From Fennellomyces sp. T-0311 (lineage: Eukaryota; Mucoromycota; Mucoromycetes; Mucorales; Lichtheimiaceae): 64,000 nucleotides of DNA. A model generated the notes under the pieces. The model was given only the letters and a program-made list of their open reading frames with translations, was not told the DNA's origin and searched no databases. A program made the position numbers and the translations under genes. How positions within the stretch are numbered: position 1 is the first letter of the stretch; the number at the start of each line of letters is the position of its first letter. The stretch is from NCBI GenBank assembly GCA_025266875.1, contig JALLLT010000044.1, forward strand, positions 124,001 to 188,000. Direction: 5' to 3'. This document shows positions 55,549-64,000 of the stretch, piece by piece.

Positions 55549-58205
55549 ATGGCCGCGCGTAGACTTCGATCATCAAACACAAGTAACGCTTCCTCTTCAC
55601 AATCCGAAGAGGCTCACTACGCTGCGTTGGAACTGGAAATGGAACAGCAATTGCAAGAAACACAACAAGAAGCCCAAGATCTAACCTCCCAGCATACCAA
55701 GAATGCCTATGGGCCCAAGATTAAAGAGTTTAAAAAGTGGTGTCATGCCAAACGCTTTCGTCCCCAGACTATTGAACAAGTAACCGGTCTTAAGCTACAT
55801 GCATTTCTTTTGGAGAAGGTACATGATGCTTATTCAAATTGTGCCAGCAAGCGTGTATGTATACTCACTATCGCCAAATGCTTCAGGTACTAGGCAGGCC
55901 AGTCCGTCCTCGTGGTCGGAAGCGACGCTTACCTGAAGCTGAAGTGGACGAAGTGGACGAAGTAGACGAAATGGATGAGATGAATCGAACTCCAGAAGAA
56001 ATTGCTTGTTGTATCCACAACATGATTATGGCTTATGCATCATTTACCCTTGTTTGCTTATTGACAACGGGTTACTTTAATTTTCCGATCTACAGCCACA
56101 TCCCTGTCTTGACATGCGTTCATCGTAATAACCTTGCCTATCTTAGTGAAACCCACATAACCCTGGTTACCACAGCGGTTCATGTGCCTTACAACCATGT
56201 CAATGATCCAACCCCTCGAGAATAAGCTTTTATTATTTAAAGTGATGATTCAACATACGAAATAAATCAGTCATTACTTGAGTCTCGTCACTTACCTGCC
56301 TCTTCTGATTGTTGAATATCACATTGCTGGAGACGTAGAGGCCGCCAAGCACATTAGCTTTTCAACAATCGACCAATATGTCAGTGCGATCACACGTTTA
56401 TACAACGAGCAGCTCGACCTCAACGTGAACTCGGCTGCCAACCATCCACGAATTCAAGCTGTCAAGAATTTATTGAAAAACGCGAGGAAGAAAGAAACTC
56501 GTAAGCGCTGCGATAATTTCGAGGATCGCGCTTCTGGCACTATGTTCGATGGGTACTCAACAATTGCGGAACTGACTCAAATCATCGATTACTTCATTGC
56601 CAAGGATTCAGGTGAGCATTATCGAAACGCTGCAATGATGATGGTGTCCCACTTTACACTTATGCGAGGTGAAAATGTTCAAGAACTCGAGTTGCCCGAT
56701 GTTCAAACACTACCCTTGGAGCGCGAAGGACCGACACCGGATATTGAATGCCCTGTCTTGGTTTTGCTCTTGGACCATGGTAAAACGAATCAATATGGCT
56801 ATGCTCAGCATGGATCTTTTATCAGAAATGCAAACGTCGAAGTATGCCCATGGATGGGATTTGGCTTATATCTTTTTTACCGCTGGCATATCGAGTGTGA
56901 AGATTTTCCGGACATGACTTCGCCTGAAACATGGTACACAATCAAGCTTTTCAAGACCAAGCCGCCACAACCCAATACCAAGGAAATTACTCCTGCCGCG
57001 CACTACAGGGCATTGGAAACCGCTTTCAATGCAGTTGGTATACGTAGCAGGGCAAAGACGCATGCTGGTCGAAAATCTGGTGCGAAAATGGCGGACGTCA
57101 GCGAAGCAGGTGATTCACAGATTCGCCGTGCAGGAAGGTGGACAAATGATTCGATGGAGGGTTCTTACCTTACAAACCTACCACGACGGTTATTGCGAGT
57201 ACTGGCGGATTTTCCTGCTGAACGTGGCCGTTTCTATTTGCAACGCGCTGCTGTCAAGCCATCACCGGAACTTTGCTGTAAAGTCTTCCCCAAGGTTGAG
57301 GAGCGGCAAGTGCAAATTGATGCCAACCAAGGGGACAACAGCATTGCTGCCGACGGATTTCTCAAGATGCTACGAGTACTTCGAGAGACATTTTTACAAG
57401 ACTCAGTGCTGATGCAAGAACGGTTTCCCGAATTGAGCATATGGAATCATCCCCTTTCTAACATAGATTCGGACTATTTGAATTTCAAGCAGTAAGTGGT
57501 AAAATCAGTGGTGCGCATCACATATACTAATACAATCTTTCCAGTAACTTGATTAATGCTATGGCTAGCCGACCAGCCCCGGCGGAATTGATTTTACAGA
57601 TGGCGATGCCATTGATGCATGACTACGTTCGCACCATCCATACAGATCTCTCTGCACAAATACGTGTACTCACCGAAGCCGTAAACCAGCAATCCCAATC
57701 CACCACGTGGTACTTGGAAGATCTGATATCTGGAAGAGTGCCTTTAAACGTGCAAGTCCGTGTGCAGCCATCTACTGGGAGTTCTGACTTTGAGATCACA
57801 CCTACCTCTTCTTCGAGTACATCCATTCCTATGTCCACGTCTGTGGCAATACCAACGGAACAAACCACGAGCGCGGATCAGGGCGCCAACTCCCAGCCGC
57901 CATATCACCGAATGAGCCGGGGTACAAGAACCATCCACGAACTTTGGCGTGAATGGCACCAAGGGTTTTCAGGCTCCCCTGCTTGTGCCGAGCTGGAACG
58001 TCGCTGGGGCGACAAGTGGCGTAAAGATGATAGATTTTCCCGGCGTCGCAAAGCTATCATCGATGGGATCATCCAGTATGCCAATAACCACCATTTGAGG
58101 GAAGTCGCTGTTGCTGTGGACCGAGTAGAAGAAATTAGGAAGGCCTTAGGTGGCAAATCGCTGGATTGGATGGCCAAAAATAGAGCATGGATTGATGAGG
58201 AATAA
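55549..58205 (+). pseudogene. Crypton tyrosine recombinase 2, split by a solo LTR
   Basis: Best-preserved Crypton gene here. Starts MAARRLRSSNTSN. The N-terminal SAM-like region ends KLHAFLLEK; intron 55819-55886 leads to an acidic repeat (VDEVDEVDEMDEM). There a 317-bp solo LTR (56007-56323) interrupts the frame. The catalytic domain follows: TLMRGENVQE (R), DHGKTNQYG (K), HAGRKSGAKM (H-x-x-R), GRWTND (W at the second His position) and EGSYLTNLPRR (Y). After an intron near 57495-57544, a GCR1-like DNA-binding domain closes the protein (RGTRTIHELWREWHQG; LDWMAKNRAWIDEE). Apart from the LTR no stops or frameshifts are visible. It would integrate and excise a circular DNA form by tyrosine recombination. 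Confidence 0.88.
56007..56323 (+). mobile_element. Solo LTR inside Crypton 2
   Basis: 317 bp from TGTTGTATCC to AATATCACA, flanked by the 5-bp duplication TTGCT (56002-56006 and 56324-56328). TG...CA ends, an AATAAA near 56266 and a GTCTCGTCAC motif fit an LTR. Removing it with one duplication rejoins the recombinase frame as EEIAGDVEAAK. Confidence 0.85.
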
Positions 58206-58465
58206 AACTTGATATTTAGCTTACTCCATTGATGGATTGGTGGTGAATAAAAAACACAATAAGTGTATCGAGTTAGGGCGTTGTGGCAATACACAACTAT
58301 TGTATATGCATGAGGGAATTCAATCTCTGTTTGCTTGATTACCAAAATCATCGAAATTGAACCAGACATGGTGGTCATGCAAGAAATGATTCTAGATTAA
58401 AGAAGTAAAATGTAACAAAACTAAGGTGCATATGTCTGTGGACCTCAGGTAAAAATATGCACATA

Positions 58466-58627
58466 TTTTTCCATAAAAAAGATTTGTACGTGCACCTAAA
58501 ATTCTTTTCTGTGTTTAAATTCTAGGACCTCACTGGACTTGCGCGGACCTCGACGGACCTGTGGTTTTGATACGTAAAAATCTTTAATATGTTATGAATA
58601 TATCTTGAACTTATTTTTTCTATGGTG
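58466..58627. other. Spacer after Crypton 2
   Basis: Contains further GGACCT motifs (58537-58562), which may belong to the Crypton end. No gene. Confidence 0.4.
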
Positions 58628-58922
58628 AAATCTTTCCATACTAAAGATGTATACTTAGTTTATTTACCTTTATTTGCAATACACGGTTTTGATAGTATCA
58701 AATTACATATATAACAATGGCCTCATTTAGATAGACGTTTCATAGAGAAACCACATATGTTTTACATTCGGGCACTCGGTCGGGCAAGTGGCCCGACGGG
58801 GGGCCATTATATAGGACCCTGCTTGGGCACCCACCTTGATGCAGCTTCCCTGGCTCGATGTCTGAAAATGCCGGGCCAAAACGGGCGGTCCACGGGCCTT
58901 CTCACCCGTATTTAAAGCCCTA
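58628..58922 (-). repeat. GC-rich dispersed repeat, copy 2
   Basis: Reverse-oriented homologue of 3889-4186, aligned from TAGGGCTTTAAATACGGG to ATGGAAAGATTT with many substitutions and small indels. Confidence 0.75.
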
Positions 58923-59610
58923 CTGCCGACCACGGCTATTTGATTATGTGCTTTTGTTCAAAAGTTGTAATTTATTGCTGGGAGGTATTGGACCTGCTCC
59001 TATAGGTATTAGGTCGCCCCTTTGTGGTACGTATGTTTGTTTGAATATTACAAAGAGAGTAGGATGCAATGCTTGAAAAAACATAAAGGTAAAAAAAAGC
59101 AGGCGTTATGTGCTTTATCTCGAACAATTTAAATAGAGAGAACCGCTAACATAATAAAGGCATATTCGATTCTCTCGGAACTTAACGTTTTGCTGATCTT
59201 ATTCTTCCCTCACCACAATAATAAAAAACAGTTTCGGAGTAAAAATAAATGGGCATCAAAAGGTAGCAGTGTATTGTTACCATGGTGGGTAAAAATACAC
59301 CTTTATGAGTAGCTTTAGAAAGCTCGGTCGGGTTTGCATCAGTTGAACTTCTTTACAAAGCTATCAAAGAGAAATCCAATTATGCTCGTGTTAAAAATTA
59401 TTTTCTTGCGTCTTTGATCTTATGGACATCTACTGAACTCCCCCATTATAATTCATGATCTCCAAGCCATGTTTACGCGGCTCACCGAAAAGATAACAGC
59501 TAGTTGTGTTTAGAGTTATGCTAGTAATTTCGGATTTGATGCAACCGATGTGTCTCAACTCGAAGGGATAAAGGATTAACAAAATATTGTTGGCTACTAG
59601 AGAGTTGCAG
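58923..59610. other. Intergenic, nothing recognised
   Basis: AT-rich. It includes the region downstream of the minus-strand F-box gene. No gene, RNA or repeat seen. Confidence 0.4.
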
Positions 59611-61359
59611 CTACAGAGTGGAAGCATCTTTATTATTATTAACCCCTTCTTCAATATCGAATATGTCTTTCATAGGTTCGGGGCACTCGATAATGGGCAA
59701 AGTGATAGAACCGCCCCGTTTCCGGAGCATATATTTGATAGGTGGTACGTCGGCTGGATCGATTTTGTCATTGTGAAATAACGAGTCTTTGCGAAGGTGC
59801 AAGGTCTTCATGCTGCCAAGGTCTTTTACCAATGTCCACAAATTCTTTCGATACGTATCAATCTCAAGGTATATGAGATTTTTACCACCAGTTTTCGCAA
59901 AGTGTAGGATACCACTGTTTGTATGACATCGTCGACCGACAATCGCTAAATGGCGTAGCTGTGGACAATTCTCGGCAATTACTTTGAGTATATAATCATC
60001 AACGTCAAGCCGCCCTTCATGAGGATTATAACCCGTACTGAATGTGTCTTCGATGCGGATAGCTTCTAAAGCGGGACATTTGGATAGAAAAGCAGCCACT
60101 GCGGTTGTTATCGGTTGTTTCTGATTATAACATGCATACGCACCACCGGCTTCCGTTGATATTCGTACTTCTCGTAAGCGAGGAGCAGTCCAGCGAGCAA
60201 ACTTAGCAAATACATCTGCATCTATAGTGCCATTGCCACCACCATAATGAAGATATAAAAGTTCCAAGGACTTATGCGCCGCTTTGTAAACTGAAATAAC
60301 GTCATCGACTTCCATCTGAATCCTGCCGCCGGAGAGAACGAATATTGAAATCCCCTTAGTTGTGCTGGTAGCAGTTTGCTCACTATCAAGTGTATCCGCC
60401 GTACCCAGCACAGTGGTAGGCATCTCGGCCTTGTCGCTTACAACCAGTGTCTTGAGTTTCGGGCAGTGATTCACCGCTTGGCGTATGCAGACTCCTTGAT
60501 AGGCACTCCCTCCAGAGTCGAGGAACAGATGAACCAGGTTTGGGCATTTTCGCAGAAGTGCAGAAAGACGAGCGGAGTTGATTGGACTAGTAGCCCAGTT
60601 TCGATTAAAGCCAGAATCCTCGGCGCAGATTTTCAAGTACGTAAGGGACAAAAAAGAGGCTCCTGAGGTGATGATTGATCTCCAGCTCGGTCGTCCAATA
60701 TCGAAACCTTTTGGTGATACCTGGCTCCGATGGAACGATATACGCGCTAAGTTTGAACAAGATTCCAACACAGGACAAATCAGCATATCCCTAGGAATAC
60801 CGCAATCGACAAATTCAATTTCCTCGACGGGTAGGATGAGTAGTCGTAATGCTCTCGCCAAGAGGCCGGCATCCGTACGCGTAAAGTTTAAGTTTTTGAA
60901 GGCTAAAAGCACGTAACATTTAGAATATCACTCGGAAAATGACAAGAAAATGCACTTACAAAGTTTTCTCATAGAATAATTATTTGAATAAGGCAAAAAC
61001 AGAAGTATAAATTGCGTCACTGCATCATCCATAGGCCCGTGCAAGCAAAATTCATGCGCCTGGCGACGAATTAGGATGTCCATGGCCAATCGGTTCATGT
61101 GAGGGACCCTTAAAAAGTGCTGCCAAAACTCGGGCCAGTGTATCATGAAGTTGTACCATGCCTGACATACACCAGTACACTGTAAAAAGTCGCCCAGGTC
61201 GAGATGCTTGAATACCAGGTTCCAGACGTCGTAGGGATGCAGCTGTAGAAACTCGTGGACATGCACCGGTGTTGTTTTATGCGTGGATCGTGGGGTGGCA
61301 TTACGAAAGGACAAAGTCGACGAGAGAAGGGTGTTATAGGGTTGCTTGAGCAGGGGCAT
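59611..61359 (-). CDS. F-box/LRR protein
   Basis: Likely substrate-recognition subunit of an SCF ubiquitin ligase. Exon 1 (61359-60960) has an F-box near residues 35-80 (LHPYDVWNLVFKHLDLGDFL, CQAWYNFMIHWPEFW). The intron 60903-60959 is followed by a long exon with irregular leucine-rich repeats (CPNLVHLFLDSGGSAYQG, CPKLKTLVVSDKAEMP, LELLYLHYGGGNGTI, CPQLRHLAIVGRRC). The C-terminus is acidic and ends at 59611. Start taken at the ATG at 61359. No stops or frameshifts. It is a tandem paralogue of the next gene, sharing intron position and phase. Its target cannot be inferred. Confidence 0.88.
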
Positions 61360-62138
61360 GTTTTACAAAGGAAGGAAAGGAAAGGAAAAAGCCGAGGTGA
61401 AGCTTTTGCTAACGTATGGAGGGGTTGTCCATAAGCAAAAGAACACGTGGTTGGAGGCACAAAGAATCAAAGCTGTGGGTTTACTTGTTCAAACGCCCGG
61501 ATCCAACGTTGCTCTGTCACATTTTATAGAGTGGCTGGCTATTTTTAGATAAAAGTGCTTGCTGCGCCTCTGACGGCGGAACTGTGTAGCAAGGCCACAC
61601 GCTTTTTGTCTTGGAAATTCACCCTTCACAATGGATCATGATGCGCGAATGGTTACATGCTATTAGTCTCCTGAAAAACGTGAGGCTTTTTTTTTACTGA
61701 ATGGTAACGTCAATGCCGAGCCTTCTCTTGCTGCGTATGTTTGCCCCCGTTGAATAGCAAAGGTGTATGCTCCTACGACCATGACGGCCTCTGTTTGGGA
61801 CCATTGGTCTTCAAGGCATCCATTTCTCATTACTATTGCATAAAGTTCACCTAACAATTCTACTACTGATCTCTCAGATAACAGCTGTAATCTTTTTGGA
61901 TGCCACAGACTTTATCATTATCGACGTCATTTGGATCTACAGTGAGATGGAAAGCATAAAGCCAAGCGGTCTACTCGGTTGATCGGAGGAAATCATGGTA
62001 CAGTATACGGTTGCGAGAGAGTAGAGTTGTTCTTGTGTGGGTTACGTTCGAGACCGTAAATGCATAAAGGATTCACAAAATATGATTGTGGTGTGCAAAA
62101 AAGTTTTAATGTCGAAAGTGTTGGGTAATCTAATAGAT
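61360..62138. other. Intergenic between F-box paralogues
   Basis: Promoter side of the gene ending at 59611 and 3' side of the next. Only short frames are present. No repeat or RNA gene recognised. Confidence 0.4.
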
Positions 62139-63996
62139 TTAAACTACAACAAGTCGACCTCCGCGTTCTTGAAGGATTCGCCGTACAGCTGTTTCCTCGC
62201 AGTGTCCCAACACTTCCTCGCCGACCCTGTACGCATCCTTACGGAGATGGAGCCTTTGCAAAGAACCGAGTTTTTGAACCACTGGTAGTACGCTTGAGCG
62301 ATCCAGGTCGGCTTCCAAGTATATAAGCCCTGATCCTCCTTTCGTGGCAAAGTAGAGCATGCCTTCTTTGGTAAATCTATGCTCACCCGCAACTCTGATG
62401 TGCCGGATTTTAGGGCAGCTTTTGGCAATGGATCTCAGCACCTTGTCATCCACTTCAAGTATGCCAGCCGTATCGGGAGCATCGTACCTGGAAAAAGAGG
62501 CAAGTGTGTTGAATGTATTGTTGATGTCTATTGCTTCTAGAGCGGGAGATGAAGCAAAAAGAGCTGCCAAGGCCTTTGTAATTGGTTGCTGTCTGTTTTC
62601 CGAAGAGGCATCGTCTTCGGTTGATAATCGTATCTCTCGTAAACGTGGGGTGCCATAAGAAGCAAGCTTGTTGAGTGAACTTGCGGTAATTGTTGTACCG
62701 TTGTAATGTAGATATAAAAGTTCCAGCGTCTTGTATGTCCTTTTAAATATCGACATGAGGTCTTGATATCCCAGTTTGACCGCCCCTCCGCCAAGTACGA
62801 GCCTACAGAGTCCCTTTGTTCGAGAGCTTGGTCGGCTAAAACACGGGCTGGTAACTGACGAGTCATATTCTCTTTCGGTGATTGTACTTGTTACTGTTTG
62901 TGGCATTTCCGCTTTGTCGTTTACAATGATATTTTTGATGTTAGGGCAGTGCTTAAGTGCCTCCGTTATACAGTATCCATGATGAGCAGAGCCCCCAGAA
63001 TCCATAAATAAGTGTATCAGATTGGGGCACTGACGGATAACACCGCATAGCTGATTCGTATCAACTTGAAATAGGCAGAGATTGGGAGGGTATTCGAATG
63101 CTAGTTTGAGATATGTGACTGAATACGTATTCATGGATGATGAAGTAATTTGGCTTTTGGATGGTCGAGACACGTAGTTGTGACTCCGAGGTATTCTTGT
63201 ACTTCGTGAAAACGATACGTAGGTAGCGGCTGTGCATGATGTTAATATCGGTCCAACCACACTATCCGGATGAATATCGCAATCGATAAATCGAATGTGC
63301 TTGAGTGAAGGTTGCATTGATTCGAGCACCTGCCCCAGTAATACCGCGTTCGGCTCTGAGATGATGAAGTCGCAAAATGCTGAATGTAAAAAGAGTGTTA
63401 TATCACTGTACACTTTAATGTTTAAATAACTTACATAATTTTTGTATATGTCGATTATTTGAGTGTAATAGGAATGTAAAGAAATTATACATTGGTACAG
63501 CACTCATGGGACCACGTAGATCAAGTTCTTGTGCCTGGTGACGCATCAAAGATATCCAGGTCGATCTTGAAACTTGTGGTGCTTCCTTTGAAAGAATTCT
63601 CCAAAAATCAGGCCAGTTCAATAGGAAGTCGCACCATTCTTGACAAACGTTGACGCACTGCAAAAGAGTCTTGTAGTCCAGAAATCCAAAGATTCGGCAT
63701 ATTATATCATATGGAAGTCGCTGATAAAATCCGCAGCGGTGCTTGACAAGCATGGCTGATAGAGCTCGTTCTTCGCATAGCAACTGATTATACTGACCGT
63801 CCATCGAAGAAACCAGTTGTAGACCTTGTCTGTAGACATCCAAGGCTTCTTGGATATTATTTTGGTTTTTATAAAGGACACCGGATGCAAGGTACCCGAT
63901 AGCTGATCTCGGTGACTTGCGGATGAAAATCTGAGCGGCCCGTTGTGCATTTTTTTCTTGCTCTGCTTTAGTGTTGGTTATACATGGCTCACTCAT
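62139..63996 (-). CDS. TPR-like/F-box/LRR protein
   Basis: Paralogue of the gene at 59611-61359 with an added N-terminal region. Residues about 10-75 look like one or two TPR-type helical hairpins (AAQIFIRKSPRSAIGYLASG, YKNQNNIQEALDVYRQGL). The F-box is near 92-135 (RLPYDIICRIFGFLDYKTLL, CQEWCDFLLNWPDFW). The intron 63380-63434 falls at the same place and phase as in the paralogue. Exon 2 holds leucine-rich repeats (CPNLIHLFMDSGGSAHHG, CPNIKNIIVNDKAEMPQTV, LELLYLHYNGTTI) and ends at 62139. The ATG at 63996 is the chosen start, but it lies at the window edge and an upstream exon cannot be excluded. The product is probably an SCF adaptor. Confidence 0.87.
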
Positions 63997-64000
63997 GGCG

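Larger units (their letters stand above)
55045..58465 (+). mobile_element. Crypton-type element 2 (approximate ends)
   Basis: The 5' end has the palindrome-like AGGTCCACTGCCTGTGGTGGACCT zone (55050-55073). The 3' end has GGACCTCAGG, then AAATATGCACATATT (near 58450). These match equivalent zones of Crypton 1. The 5' end coincides with loss of similarity in CMC transposase D. Contains one recombinase gene. Confidence 0.65.

Overview
The window looks like a transposon-dense stretch of an early-diverging fungal genome, most likely Mucoromycota. Genes carry many very short GT-AG introns (about 50-70 nt). There are TATA boxes and AATAAA-type signals but no ribosome binding sites or operons. The element mix (Plavaka-type and CACTA-type CMC elements, KDZ, Crypton, PIF/Harbinger, MULE, Ty3) and the expanded F-box/LRR genes fit that group. 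The phylum is an inference; no rRNA or housekeeping marker is present.

Layout. At 0.9-3.0 kb is a many-intron host gene of unknown function with a pogo-like MITE inside one intron. From 3.9 to 6.2 kb are GC-rich repeats and a possible old LTR. From 6.4 to 19.5 kb lies a MULE with 101-bp terminal inverted repeats (TIRs) and an 8-bp target duplication. Its FAR1-MULE-SWIM-OTU transposase gene is split by a complete 8.5-kb Ty3-type retrotransposon with seemingly identical 721-bp LTRs. A Q-rich gene of unknown function follows at 19.6-20.7 kb. From 20.96 to 30.3 kb is a Plavaka-type element; a complete Harbinger element sits inside its transposase after the sixth codon. From 30.4 to 34.5 kb are remains of a second Plavaka copy, followed by a decayed Crypton (34.6-37.8 kb).

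From about 38.95 to 51.45 kb is a large KDZ element with about 295-bp inverted repeats, itself holding a 6.0-kb CACTA-type element (43.9-49.9 kb). Next come a solo copy of the Ty3 LTR, a half CMC element with divergent genes, and a second Crypton (55.0-58.5 kb) whose recombinase gene is cut by a 317-bp solo LTR. A GC-rich repeat copy, inverted relative to the one at 3.9 kb, marks the right edge. The window ends with two tandem F-box/LRR genes, one with an N-terminal TPR-like segment.

For several insertions (Ty3 in MULE, Harbinger in Plavaka, LTR in Crypton, MITE in intron) removing the insert plus one target duplication recreates an uninterrupted reading frame or a normal intron, so element borders are fixed to the base. 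Most transposase genes carry in-frame stops, often TGA, while the flanking host genes do not; this points to inactivated transposons rather than an altered genetic code. The most notable items are the gag-pol frameshift signal and extra 3' ORF of the Ty3 element, the OTU-fused MULE, the KDZ element whose TIRs contain a promoter and first exon, and a 43-residue spliced mini-gene in the Plavaka element.
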